64,000 bases of DNA from NCBI RefSeq assembly GCF_001953985.1, contig NZ_MBEI01000058.1, positions 1-64,000 of the forward strand, written 5' to 3'. The notes below the pieces were generated by a model, which saw nothing but the letters and a program-made list of their open reading frames with translations, was not told the origin of the DNA and searched no databases. Origin of the DNA: Mycobacterium colombiense. Lineage in GTDB: Bacteria > Actinomycetota > Actinomycetes > Mycobacteriales > Mycobacteriaceae. This document shows, piece after piece, positions 50,082 to 58,466 of the stretch; the first letter of the stretch is position 1; every line of letters starts with the position of its first letter. A program made the position numbers and the translations under genes.

Positions 50082-50564
50082 GTGACCGGCGCGGTGTGCC
50101 CGGGCTCGTTCGACCCGGTGACGTTGGGCCACATCGACGTCTTCGAGCGCGCGTCGGCTCAGTTCGACGAGGTGGTGGTGGCGATCCTCACCAACCCCGC
50201 CAAAAAGGGCATGTTCGATCTGGACGAGCGGATCGCGATGATCAACGAATCGACGACGCACCTGCCCAACCTGCGGGTGGAAGCCGGGCAGGGTCTGGTG
50301 GTGGATTTCGTCCGGGCGCGCGGCATGACCGCCATCGTGAAGGGGCTGCGCACCGGCACCGACTTCGAATACGAGCTGCAGATGGCGCAGATGAACAAGC
50401 ACGTCGCCGGCGTGGACACGTTTTTCGTGGCCACCGCCCCGCGCTATTCGTTCGTGTCGTCGTCGCTGGCCAAAGAGGTCGCGATGCTCGGCGGTGACGT
50501 GTCGGAACTGCTGCCCGAGCCGGTCAATCGTCGCCTGCGCCAAAGGATTTCGGCTAAGTCCTGA
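50082..50564 (+). CDS. coaD: Phosphopantetheine adenylyltransferase
   Basis: Fourth step of coenzyme A synthesis: 4'-phosphopantetheine plus ATP to dephospho-CoA. 160 aa. VCPGSFDPVTLGH contains the T/HxGH nucleotidyl-transfer motif. VKGLRTGTDFEYELQMAQMN and YSFVSSSLAKEVA form the adenine and triphosphate sites. GTG 50082 gives the conserved MTGAVCPGSFDP start. In M. tuberculosis the next block is the PDIM/PGL locus; here a ThDP enzyme follows. Confidence 0.97.
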   Translation: MTGAVCPGSFDPVTLGHIDVFERASAQFDEVVVAILTNPAKKGMFDLDERIAMINESTTHLPNLRVEAGQGLVVDFVRARGMTAIVKGLRTGTDFEYELQMAQMNKHVAGVDTFFVATAPRYSFVSSSLAKEVAMLGGDVSELLPEPVNRRLRQRISAKS

Positions 50565-50842
50565 CCCGGTTGCCCGACCCCGAACGCCATGCGCGGCAAT
50601 CGGATTGACGAGGCCGGCGGGCGGCGTGGAGTACCCGGGCGTGCAGCGGGTACCCGATGGATTCGAGTTCTCCGTCGATTACCCGTGAGTCGCTCGCAAG
50701 GGGCAGTCGACGGGTTCGAGCGCGCCACGGGCAACCCAGTCCACCGGAAAACATCGTAAACGCCCACGCAGAACGTATGTTGAAGGCCTGATCCGGAGGA
50801 GGGGTACGCGAGGTCGCCGACGTCGATAGGAGAACGGCAGCC

Positions 50843-52552
50843 ATGACGGTAGACAATCCATTCGACGTACCCGAGGCTGCGGCCGACCTGATCGCGCTGC
50901 TCGCCGATGAGGGGGTCGCGCACTTCTTCATCAATCCCGGAACGGATTCCGCGCCGATCCAGGAGGCGTTGGCTGCGGCGCGCGCCGCCGGCACGCCGAG
51001 CCCGCAGGCCGTGTTGTGCGTGCACGAGAGCATCGCCCTGGCGGCGGCCATCGGGCACCACATGGCCAGCGGCCGCCCGCAGGCGGTCATGGTGCACGTC
51101 GACGCCGGGACGCTGAACCTGGGCTGCCAGCTGCACAACGCGCAGCGCAACGGAACTCCGGTGGTGATGTTCGCCGGGCGCACTCCCTACAGTTCGGCGC
51201 CGAAGGTGCGCGGTCACCGCGACACCTACATCCATTGGCAGCAGGAACAACTCGACCAGCCGGCCGTGGTGCGCAACTACGCCAAGTGGCACATGGAGGT
51301 GCCCCGCGGCCGCGAGCTGGCCCCGATCGTGCGTCGGGCGTTCCAGGTCGCCCAGTCCTGCCCGTCCGGTCCCGCCTACGTCATGCTGCCGCGAGAAGCG
51401 TTGATGGAGCCCGGCGTCGGGGCGTTGCCGCGCCGGTTGCCGCCGGCCGTGCCGCCCGGGCCTGACCCGGGCGCGCTGGGACGGTTGGCGGGAATCCTGG
51501 TGGCGGGCAAGCGGGTTGTCATCGTCACGTCCAGGACCGCCGCCGACCCGGGAACCGCGACCGTGCTGGGCCGCATCGCCGAGCTGCTAGGCGCGCCGGT
51601 GATCGATCAGGGCGACCGCGCCAACCTGCCGCCGGGGCACCGGCTGCACGTGGTGGGCGACGCCGCGCCGCTGGAAAGCGCCGACACCGTGCTGCTGCTG
51701 GACTCCGAGGTGCCTTGGGTGCCGTCGGAACTGGCCCCGCCCGCGCACGCCCGCGTGGTGCAGATCGACGGGGATCCGGTCAAACCGAGCATGCCGCTGT
51801 GGTCGTATCCGGTCGAGGTCGCGTTGACCGCCGACACCCGCGTGGCGCTGCTGCTGCTGGAACAGACCCTGCTGCGGCTGGCCACCGACGAATTGCGGGA
51901 GAAGTGGGCCGCACGCCGGCAGGCGGCGGAGGCCGAGACCGCCGAACGCGGCCGCGAAGCGATCCGCCGGGCCGCCTCCGACCACCCGGCCGATGTCGCC
52001 GATGCGATGCTGGCCGCGCTGGGCCGCGCCCTCCCCGACGACGCGGTGGTGGTTCAGGAGGCGGTGACCAACCGGGCCGCCGTGGCCCGGCAGGTGCGCC
52101 GGGCGCCCGGGCACCTGTTCGACACGGGCGCACCGGCTTTGGGCTGGGCGCTCGGCGGTGCCTTCGGGGTCAAACTCGCCCGGCCGGAGGCGCCCGTCGT
52201 CGCCATCTGTGGTGACGGTTCGTTCAACTTCGGCGTGCCCACCGCCGCGTTGTGGTCGGCGCATCGCCACGGTGCGCCGTTCGTGACCGTCGTCTTGAAC
52301 AACCGGTCTTACCTGGCCTCCAAGCTGCCGGTGATGGGGCTGTACCCGGACGGAGTGTCGGTGCGGGAGAACGACTTCGGCGAAACTCGGCTCACCCCGG
52401 ACACCGACTACGCCGCCCTCGCCAAGGCCTGCGGCGGCGGCGGACACAGCGTGCACACGCCGGCGGAGATGACCGATGCCGTCGGTTGGGCGCTCGGCGA
52501 GGCGGACCACGGGCGTTGCGCGGTGCTGGATGTGCGGTTGCCGCAATCCTGA
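50843..52552 (+). CDS. ThDP-dependent enzyme, acetolactate synthase/benzoylformate decarboxylase family
   Basis: 569-aa enzyme with the three-domain ThDP fold. The pyrimidine-domain Glu62 is in VLCVHESIALAAAIGHHMASG. The central domain is GKRVVIVTSRTAADPGT. The Mg/ThDP motif GDGSFNFG runs on to VVLNNRSY. It is not a regulatory-subunit-dependent ALS, since no small subunit is near and the N-terminus differs from IlvB. Decarboxylase, lyase or acyl-transfer activity is possible; substrate unknown. GGAGA precedes ATG 50843. It converges on the copper-box permease with a 6-bp gap. I do not recall it at this place in M. tuberculosis. Confidence 0.9.
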   Translation: MTVDNPFDVPEAAADLIALLADEGVAHFFINPGTDSAPIQEALAAARAAGTPSPQAVLCVHESIALAAAIGHHMASGRPQAVMVHVDAGTLNLGCQLHNAQRNGTPVVMFAGRTPYSSAPKVRGHRDTYIHWQQEQLDQPAVVRNYAKWHMEVPRGRELAPIVRRAFQVAQSCPSGPAYVMLPREALMEPGVGALPRRLPPAVPPGPDPGALGRLAGILVAGKRVVIVTSRTAADPGTATVLGRIAELLGAPVIDQGDRANLPPGHRLHVVGDAAPLESADTVLLLDSEVPWVPSELAPPAHARVVQIDGDPVKPSMPLWSYPVEVALTADTRVALLLLEQTLLRLATDELREKWAARRQAAEAETAERGREAIRRAASDHPADVADAMLAALGRALPDDAVVVQEAVTNRAAVARQVRRAPGHLFDTGAPALGWALGGAFGVKLARPEAPVVAICGDGSFNFGVPTAALWSAHRHGAPFVTVVLNNRSYLASKLPVMGLYPDGVSVRENDFGETRLTPDTDYAALAKACGGGGHSVHTPAEMTDAVGWALGEADHGRCAVLDVRLPQS

Positions 52553-52558
52553 CGCCGG

Positions 52559-53725
52559 TCAGTGGTGACGTTCGGTTTCGCCGGCGTCGGGGGAGCCGCC
52601 CATCATGCGGACCATCGGCAGGCCCCCAGAGGTGACGAACCGGGCGACCAGGATTGCCGCAAGCGCCAGGAACACGATGTTGAGCCAGGTCGTGTAGTTC
52701 CACGAGATCGAGGCCTCGATCACCGTCGCGTCGCGCTGGATGGGAATGAGATGGGTTGTGCCGAAGATCAATTCGATTAGATATCCGGCGGCGACCATCG
52801 CGGCGTAGAAGGTGCCCAGCAGCGTCAGCATCATCTTGGTGCCGTAGTACTTGCGGTAGATACTCAGGATCGGAAGGATCAGCAGGTCGGCATAGATGAA
52901 CGCGATGACGCCGCCGAAGCTGATGCCGCCGTTCCACAGCACCGCGGCCAGCGGGACATTGCCGATGGAGCACACGAAGGACACGATCGCCACGATGGGC
53001 CCCACGATCGGTCCCCATATCGCCGAGAGGCCGGGGTGATCGGCCAAAAAGAAGACCTGCCAGAACTTTTCGGGCACCCAGGCCCCGATGGCTCCCGCGA
53101 TCAGCAGGCCCAGGACGAGGTCGCGCAGGATCGCCAGCCACTCCATCACGAACACGTGCGAGACGGAGGTCAAACCCGCGGGGGAGAACAGCCGTCGCCA
53201 GAACGAGCCTTCGCCTTGGATGGACATGTCCATGGCGGCGTGGCCTTCCATCGAGCCGGCCACTCCCCGCTCGGCCTGCTCGCGGGCGGCGTCGACCAGC
53301 CGCGACCGCACGAACAGCCGGAACAACACGGCCAGCGCCACGATCATCAGCGGGCCGCCGACGAACTCGGCGGCGGTGAACTGCCAGCCCATCAGCAGCG
53401 CCAGGATGATGCCCAACTCCACCACCAGGTTGGTGGACCCGATTTGGAACGCCATCGCGGCGGTGAAGTCGGCGCCCTTGCGGAACAGCGACCGCGCCAG
53501 CGCCACCGCGGCGTACGAGCACGACGACGACGCCGCGCCCAATCCGGCCGAGACGGCCAGGGTGCGCGGCCGGTCGTCACCCATCAACGCCACGATCGTG
53601 GAGCGGCGCACCACGGCCTGCACCACCGCCGAGAGCGCAAAGCCCAGGATCAGCGCCCACAGGATTTCCCACGTCATCGAGCCCGCGAGCGTCAGAGCAT
53701 GGCCGACCGCTGATAGCACCGTCAC
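52559..53725 (-). CDS. Permease (DUF318/Rv2963 type), probable copper-responsive
   Basis: Polytopic membrane protein of 388 aa with about eight helices in two repeats. Each half has a glycine/serine-rich loop (GLGAASSSCSYAAVALARSLF, and CSIGNVPLAAVLWNGGISFGG with a conserved Cys). A cytoplasmic loop lies near residues 165-200. This family is linked to metal or metalloid export. AGGAGG lies 5 nt before GTG 53725. The M. tuberculosis orthologue Rv2963 belongs to the RicR copper regulon, and a matching box lies 60 bp upstream here. The frame is open upstream to 53824 but runs through that box. Confidence 0.92.
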   Translation of the reverse strand: MTVLSAVGHALTLAGSMTWEILWALILGFALSAVVQAVVRRSTIVALMGDDRPRTLAVSAGLGAASSSCSYAAVALARSLFRKGADFTAAMAFQIGSTNLVVELGIILALLMGWQFTAAEFVGGPLMIVALAVLFRLFVRSRLVDAAREQAERGVAGSMEGHAAMDMSIQGEGSFWRRLFSPAGLTSVSHVFVMEWLAILRDLVLGLLIAGAIGAWVPEKFWQVFFLADHPGLSAIWGPIVGPIVAIVSFVCSIGNVPLAAVLWNGGISFGGVIAFIYADLLILPILSIYRKYYGTKMMLTLLGTFYAAMVAAGYLIELIFGTTHLIPIQRDATVIEASISWNYTTWLNIVFLALAAILVARFVTSGGLPMVRMMGGSPDAGETERHH

Positions 53726-53784
53726 TGTGTCCTCCTGCGGGAAACGAGTCGCTTCGAGGGCCGCCGCGCCCAACCGTGGAGTAT

Positions 53785-53801
53785 ATACCCCTTGGGGGTA
53801 T
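53785..53801 (-). promoter_or_regulatory. RicR/CsoR-type copper box of the permease
   Basis: ATACCCC-TTG-GGGGTAT: perfect 7-bp arms with a 3-nt spacer. It also fits TACCC-N5-GGGTA, the form known for RicR sites in mycobacteria. It lies 60 bp before the permease start, suggesting copper-induced derepression by the Cu(I)-sensing repressor RicR (gene not in the window). Confidence 0.8.
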
Positions 53802-54193
53802 GAGTGACGGACGCAATGTCGCATCGTGCCCGTTCCGATGAAGGCTTGGATAGTGCCCCGGCCGTCCGCGACCTAGAATCGCTGGCAAATAGCCGGGCCC
53901 CGGTGCGTCGACGCAAACGTCGGGCCTGCGCCCCACCCGCATCGGCGGGGACCCGGCAACGAATATGGATGAACCACCCCGCGCGGCCGCCGTGGCCGCG
54001 GTAACAGCCTGAATGGGCACTTCTGCGATGACACTGACTTCCCGCCGGCGGGCGGAAAACACCGGACCAGGGCGTTTGAGGCGCCCCGGACGGGCAAATA
54101 CCCGACACACCGGTGTCGCCACCGCAGTCACAGAGACATCACCAGGCACACTAGTAACAACAGGATCTTTGCAGACGCCAGGAGGGTATGGCC
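53802..54193. other. 392-bp gap upstream of sepIVA
   Basis: No gene seen; several short open frames look random. The perfect decamer ACACCGGTGT (about 54109-54118) and an AT-richer stretch ACTAGTAACAACAGGATCTT (about 54150-54170) may hold the sepIVA promoter. The copper box borders it on the left. Confidence 0.45.
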
Positions 54194-54931
54194 GTGTATC
54201 GAGTCTTTGAGGCGCTGGACGAACTCAGCGCCATCGTGGAAGAAGCCCGTGGCGTTCCGATGACGGCCGGCTGCGTGGTGCCTCGCGGCGACGTGCTGGA
54301 GTTGATCGACGACATCAAGGATGCGATCCCGGGCGAGCTGGACGACGCCCAGGACGTCCTGGATGCGCGCGACTCCATGCTGCAGGACGCCAAGACGCAC
54401 TCCGAGTCCATGGTGTCCTCGGCGACCACCGAGTCCGAGTCGATGCTCAACCACGCCCGCTCGGAGGCCGACCGGCTGCTGTCCGACGCCAAGGCGCAGG
54501 CCGACCGGATGGTCAGCGAAGCGCGCCAGCACAGCGAGCGGATGGTCGGCGAGGCCCGCGAAGAGTCGGTGCGCATCGCCACGGCGGCCAAGCGCGAGTA
54601 CGAGGCCAGCGTCGGGCGCGCCCAGGCCGAAGCCGACCGGCTGCTGGAAAACGGCAACATCTCCTACGAGAAGGCCGTGCAAGAGGGCATCAAGGAGCAG
54701 CAGCGCCTGGTCTCGCAGAACAGCGTGGTGGAGGCGGCCAACGCCGAGGCCACCCGGCTCATCGACTCGGCGCACGCCGAGGCCGACCGGCTGCGCGGCG
54801 AATGCGACATCTACGTCGACAACAAGCTCGCCGAGTTCGAGGAATTCCTCAACGGCACCCTGCGGTCGGTGGGGCGCGGGCGTCACCAACTGCGGACCGC
54901 GGCCGGGACTCACGACTACGCGGTGCGCTAG
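54194..54931 (+). CDS. sepIVA: DivIVA-like septation protein SepIVA
   Basis: 245-aa coiled-coil protein of the DivIVA family required for septation and envelope synthesis at the intracellular membrane domain in mycobacteria. The N-terminal ~45 residues (YRVFEALDELSAIVEEARG) are followed by long heptads (QDAKTHSESMVSSA, SEADRLLSDAKAQADRM and so on) to about 220, then a conserved RGRHQLRTAAGTHDYAVR tail. AGGAGG is 8 nt from GTG 54194 but only 2 nt from ATG 54188, so GTG 54194 is chosen, matching the M. tuberculosis length. Confidence 0.95.
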   Translation: MYRVFEALDELSAIVEEARGVPMTAGCVVPRGDVLELIDDIKDAIPGELDDAQDVLDARDSMLQDAKTHSESMVSSATTESESMLNHARSEADRLLSDAKAQADRMVSEARQHSERMVGEAREESVRIATAAKREYEASVGRAQAEADRLLENGNISYEKAVQEGIKEQQRLVSQNSVVEAANAEATRLIDSAHAEADRLRGECDIYVDNKLAEFEEFLNGTLRSVGRGRHQLRTAAGTHDYAVR

Positions 54932-54986
54932 CCCTTCGCGGTTGTTTGCCGGGCGGGCGCGCCCTGGAATTATGCGGTCAGCGCCG

Positions 54987-54992
54987 TAGGAT
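54987..54992 (+). promoter_or_regulatory. -10 hexamer of the DUF177-rnc-mutM operon
   Basis: TAGGAT followed by 7 nt and ATG 55000, without Shine-Dalgarno; likely a leaderless start. Confidence 0.55.
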
Positions 54993-54999
54993 TTCCGAT

Positions 55000-55590
55000 A
55001 TGACGCGGCAGCACAGCACACCATCGGCTCGGTCACGCCTGGCCGCGCCGATGGCGTTCGACCTCACCCGGCTCGGGCGCCGCCCCGGGGCGATGGTGAC
55101 GTGGCAGACAACCGTGCCCAGTCCGGCCCGCATCGGGCTGGACATGATCGCGATCGAGGCGGACGCCCCACTCGAGCTGGACTTACAGATCCAATCGGTG
55201 TCCGAGGGCGTCCTGGTGACCGGGACGGTGACCGCACCCACCGCCGGCGAGTGTTCGCGTTGCCTGACCAAGCTCGAGGGGCAGGTGCAGGTGCGGCTCA
55301 CCGAGCTGTTCGCCTACCCGGACAGCACCACGGAGGCGACCACCGAGGAAGACGAGGTGGGCCACATCGTCGACGACACCATCGACCTCGAGCAGTCGAT
55401 CGTCGACGCCGTGGGACTGGAGCTTCCGTTCTCGCCCGTGTGCACGCCGGACTGCCCGGGGCTGTGCCCCGAGTGCGGTGTTTCGCTGGCCGCCGAGCCG
55501 GACCATCAGCACGATCGGATCGATCCGCGCTGGGCCAAGCTGGCGGGCATGTTCACCGCGGAGTCGGACGAGCCGCGGGGTGAGCGGTGA
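55000..55590 (+). CDS. DUF177/YceD family protein
   Basis: 196-aa homologue of YceD, the protein encoded near rpmF and linked to 23S rRNA/50S biogenesis. Cys pairs are in GECSRCLTKL and in CTPDCPGLCPECGVSL, suggesting a zinc ribbon. An acidic stretch lies between (TEEDEVGHIVDDTIDLEQ). The stop overlaps the rnc start by 4 nt. In most actinobacteria rpmF lies between this gene and rnc; no rpmF is present here. Confidence 0.9.
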   Translation: MTRQHSTPSARSRLAAPMAFDLTRLGRRPGAMVTWQTTVPSPARIGLDMIAIEADAPLELDLQIQSVSEGVLVTGTVTAPTAGECSRCLTKLEGQVQVRLTELFAYPDSTTEATTEEDEVGHIVDDTIDLEQSIVDAVGLELPFSPVCTPDCPGLCPECGVSLAAEPDHQHDRIDPRWAKLAGMFTAESDEPRGER

Positions 55591-56300
55591 GTTCGCGCCA
55601 ACCGCTGCTCGACGCCCTCGGGGTTGAACTGTCCGAGGAACTGCTGTCCCTGGCGCTCACGCATCGCAGCTACGCCTACGAACACGGCGGCCTGCCGACC
55701 AACGAACGCCTGGAATTCCTGGGCGACGCCGTGCTGGGCCTGACCATCACCGACGAGCTGTATCACCGGCACCCCGACCGCACCGAGGGTGATCTGGCCA
55801 AACTGCGGGCCAGCGTGGTCAATACCCAGGCGCTGGCCGACGTCGCGCGCAAGCTGTGCGACGGGGGCCTCGGCGTCCACCTGATGCTGGGACGCGGGGA
55901 GGCGAACACCGGCGGCGCCGACAAATCGAGCATCCTGGCCGACGGCATGGAATCGCTGCTAGGCGCGATCTACCTCGATCACGGCATCGACGTTGCGCGC
56001 GAGGTGATTCTGCGGTTGTTCGGCCCGCTGCTGGACGCCGCGCCGACGCTGGGCGCCGGGCTGGACTGGAAGACCAGCCTGCAGGAGCTGACCGCGGCCC
56101 GCGGTATGGGCGCGCCCTCCTACGTCGTCACCTCCACCGGGCCCGACCACGACAAGGAATTCACCGCGGTCGTCGTGGTCGCGGAGACCGAATACGGCAC
56201 TGGTGTGGGCCGCTCCAAGAAGGAGGCCGAGCAGAAGGCCGCGGCGGCCACCTGGAAGACGCTCGACGTGCTGGACCCCGCGGGGAGAACCAGCGTCTAG
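55587..56300 (+). CDS. rnc: Ribonuclease III
   Basis: Double-strand-specific endonuclease of 237 aa for rRNA and mRNA processing. The signature NERLEFLGDAVLGL and DGMESLLGAIYLD carry the metal-binding Glu/Asp residues. The C-terminal dsRNA-binding domain runs from about 160 (DWKTSLQELTAARGMG) to 230 (GVGRSKKEAEQKAAAATWKTL). It is coupled to DUF177 by a GTGA overlap and followed without a gap by mutM. Confidence 0.96.
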   Translation: MSSRQPLLDALGVELSEELLSLALTHRSYAYEHGGLPTNERLEFLGDAVLGLTITDELYHRHPDRTEGDLAKLRASVVNTQALADVARKLCDGGLGVHLMLGRGEANTGGADKSSILADGMESLLGAIYLDHGIDVAREVILRLFGPLLDAAPTLGAGLDWKTSLQELTAARGMGAPSYVVTSTGPDHDKEFTAVVVVAETEYGTGVGRSKKEAEQKAAAATWKTLDVLDPAGRTSV

Positions 56301-57203
56301 ATGCCCGAACTGCCCGAAGTCGAGGTGGTGCGCCGCGGCCTGCACGCCCACGTCGTCGGCAAGACGATGACGGCCGTCCGGGTGCATCACCCGCGCGCGG
56401 TGCGTCGTCACGAAGCCGGGCCCGCGGACCTCACCGCCCGGCTGCTGAACGCGCGGATCACCGGCACCGATCGGCGCGGCAAATACCTGTGGTTTTTGCT
56501 CGACACGGAACCCGTTGGGCAGGAATCGGATACGGCGCTGGTGGTGCACCTCGGCATGAGCGGGCAGATGCTGCTGGGCGGGGGTCCCCCCAGCCGCGAA
56601 GCGGCGAGGGGGAAGGTGCCGCGCGCCGACCACGTCCGGATCTCCGCACTGCTCGACGACGGGACCGTGCTGAGCTTCGCCGATCAGCGCACCTTCGGTG
56701 GATGGATGCTCGCCGATCTGGTCGAGGTGGACGGCAACCTGCTGCCGGAGCCCGTCGCGCACCTGGCGCGTGACCCGCTGGACCCCCGCTTCGATGTGGA
56801 TGCGGTGGTGAAAGTGTTGCGGCGCAAGCACTCCGAGATCAAGCGGCAGCTTCTCGATCAGCAGGTGGTGTCCGGCATCGGCAACATCTACGCCGACGAG
56901 GCGCTGTGGCGCGCCAAGCTGAACGGCGCCCGGATCGCCGACACGCTGAGCCGCAAGCAGTTGATCGGCGTGCTGGACGCGGCCGCCGAGGTGATGCGCG
57001 ATGCGCTGGCCCAGGGCGGGACCTCGTTCGATTCGCTGTACGTCAACGTCAACGGCGAATCCGGATACTTCGACCGATCGCTGGACGCCTACGGCCGCGA
57101 GGGTGAAGCCTGCCGCCGCTGCGGGGCGGTGATGCGCCGGGAGAAGTTCATGAACCGCTCCTCGTTCTACTGCCCGAAATGCCAACCGCGACCGCGTGTT
57201 TGA
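56301..57203 (+). CDS. mutM: Formamidopyrimidine-DNA glycosylase
   Basis: Fpg removes 8-oxoguanine and FapyG and nicks the abasic site. 300 aa: catalytic Pro2-Glu3 in PELPEVE, the helix-two-turn-helix near GIGNIYADEALW, and the C-terminal zinc finger CRRCGAVMRREKFMNRSSFYCPKC. Compared with M. tuberculosis Fpg (289 aa as I recall) there are 11 extra residues, GPPSREAARGK at 95-105, encoded by a palindromic element; they fall in an N-domain surface loop. It complements mutT1 in 8-oxoG defence. Confidence 0.95.
   Translation: MPELPEVEVVRRGLHAHVVGKTMTAVRVHHPRAVRRHEAGPADLTARLLNARITGTDRRGKYLWFLLDTEPVGQESDTALVVHLGMSGQMLLGGGPPSREAARGKVPRADHVRISALLDDGTVLSFADQRTFGGWMLADLVEVDGNLLPEPVAHLARDPLDPRFDVDAVVKVLRRKHSEIKRQLLDQQVVSGIGNIYADEALWRAKLNGARIADTLSRKQLIGVLDAAAEVMRDALAQGGTSFDSLYVNVNGESGYFDRSLDAYGREGEACRRCGAVMRREKFMNRSSFYCPKCQPRPRV
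56583..56615 (+). repeat. 33-bp in-frame palindromic insertion within mutM
   Basis: A hairpin is formed by CCCCC (56587-56591) with GGGGG (56608-56612) and, inside, CCGC (56594-56597) with GCGG (56601-56604) around GAA. The 33 nt encode exactly 11 residues absent from the M. tuberculosis homologue, so the reading frame is kept. Confidence 0.7.
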
Positions 57204-57211
57204 GTGTCTAC

Positions 57212-57988
57212 TCAGTCGAAGATGTCGCGGAGCAGCGTCCCGGTGGGCAGCGCCGGGTCCACGAACCACTCGTGGCTGAACAGCGCACCGAACACCTGGG
57301 GCGGCAACCGCAGCAGCAGCCCGAAGACCTTCGCGGCCAGGCCGGAAGCGCCGATCTGAGAGCGGTGCGCGGCGAATGCGTCGCGCTTCTGGCGCGCGAA
57401 GCGAAAGACGTTGACGCGGTGGGTGATTGTGGCGCGCGGCGCGTACGCGCCGCGGACGATGTCGCGCTCGTACGGTCCGGGCAGGCGCAACAGGTGGGCG
57501 ACGTCGCTGACGCGGAGCAGCATTTCGCGCGGCATCGTCACCTCGAGCACCCGCGGGGTGGCGGCGAGTTCGGCGGCCCGCTTGCCGACGTGGTGCACCT
57601 GGACGTGATCGCGGTGGCCGTAGCCGCCGTTGGGCTGGTAGCTGAGCAGCACGTCGGCGCGCTCGTCGCGCAGGATGCTGGCCAGCCGCCCGGCGGCCTC
57701 GTCGAGATCGGCCCGCCCGAACCGGGTGCGCCCGGGTGGGTCCGGATAGAACAGCGGGCCGTAGCCGCTGTCGGCGTACCCGAGGCACTCCACCCGGTGC
57801 GCCCCGAGAATGCTTGCGCTTCGGCGTAATTCGTCCAGCCGGTCGTTGTCGTCCTCGTTGTGGATGCGCCCGTCGGTGGCCGTGACCACGACCACCCGGT
57901 GCCCGGCCGCGGCGGCCCGCGCCAGGGTGCCGCCGGTGAGCACGACCTCGTCGTCCGGGTGGGCGTGGAAAGCGACCACGGTGGCCAT
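57212..57988 (-). CDS. LmbE/PIG-L family deacetylase
   Basis: Zn-dependent N-acetylglucosaminyl deacetylase fold of 258 aa. AHPDDE (residues 9-14) and a downstream HRDHVQVHH supply metal ligands. It resembles the mycothiol enzymes MshB and Mca, but the sequence between (DSGYGPLFYPDPPGRTRF) differs, so the substrate is open. ATG 57988 is chosen; the frame extends 26 codons upstream without family similarity. Divergent from osmC (52 bp) and convergent on mutM. I do not recall it here in M. tuberculosis. Confidence 0.88.
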   Translation of the reverse strand: MATVVAFHAHPDDEVVLTGGTLARAAAAGHRVVVVTATDGRIHNEDDNDRLDELRRSASILGAHRVECLGYADSGYGPLFYPDPPGRTRFGRADLDEAAGRLASILRDERADVLLSYQPNGGYGHRDHVQVHHVGKRAAELAATPRVLEVTMPREMLLRVSDVAHLLRLPGPYERDIVRGAYAPRATITHRVNVFRFARQKRDAFAAHRSQIGASGLAAKVFGLLLRLPPQVFGALFSHEWFVDPALPTGTLLRDIFD

Positions 57989-58040
57989 GCAAGCAGTATG
58001 CCCGCGCGTCTGAGTTCGCCTCGCCCGGTAGAAATAAGCC

Positions 58041-58466
58041 ATGGCCGAACTATGGGTGGAACGCACCGGAACTCGCCGCTACACCGGATATAGCTCGCGC
58101 GGGGCGCAGGTGCTGATCGGTTCCGAGGACGTCGACGGCGTGTTCACGCCCGGTGAGCTGCTCAAGATCGCGCTCGCGGCGTGCAGCGGGATGTCCAGCG
58201 ACCTGCCGCTGGCCCGCCGGCTGGGCGACGACTACAAGGCGGTCATCAAGGTCTCCGGCGCCGCCGACCGCGAGCAGGAGCGCTATCCGCTGCTCGAGGA
58301 GACCATGGAACTGGATCTGTCGGGCCTGGCCGACGACGAGAGGGAGCGCCTGCTGGTCGTGGTCAACCGGGCCATCGATCAGGTCTGCACCGTGGGGCGC
58401 ACGCTCAAGTCCGGTACCACGGTCAACTTCGAGGTCAGCACCGAGGCGAAAAATGTCGGAGCCTGA
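58041..58466 (+). CDS. OsmC/Ohr family peroxidase-like protein (Rv2923c)
   Basis: 141-aa thiol-dependent hydroperoxide reductase fold. Cys48 in IALAACSGMSSD and Cys116 in DQVCTVGRTLK are the peroxidatic/resolving pair. The N-terminal ERTGTRRYTGYSSRGAQVLIG is typical. It probably removes organic hydroperoxides. GGTAGAAAT, 8 nt before ATG 58041, may be a leaderless promoter. It overlaps acyP by 14 nt. Confidence 0.93.
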   Translation: MAELWVERTGTRRYTGYSSRGAQVLIGSEDVDGVFTPGELLKIALAACSGMSSDLPLARRLGDDYKAVIKVSGAADREQERYPLLEETMELDLSGLADDERERLLVVVNRAIDQVCTVGRTLKSGTTVNFEVSTEAKNVGA

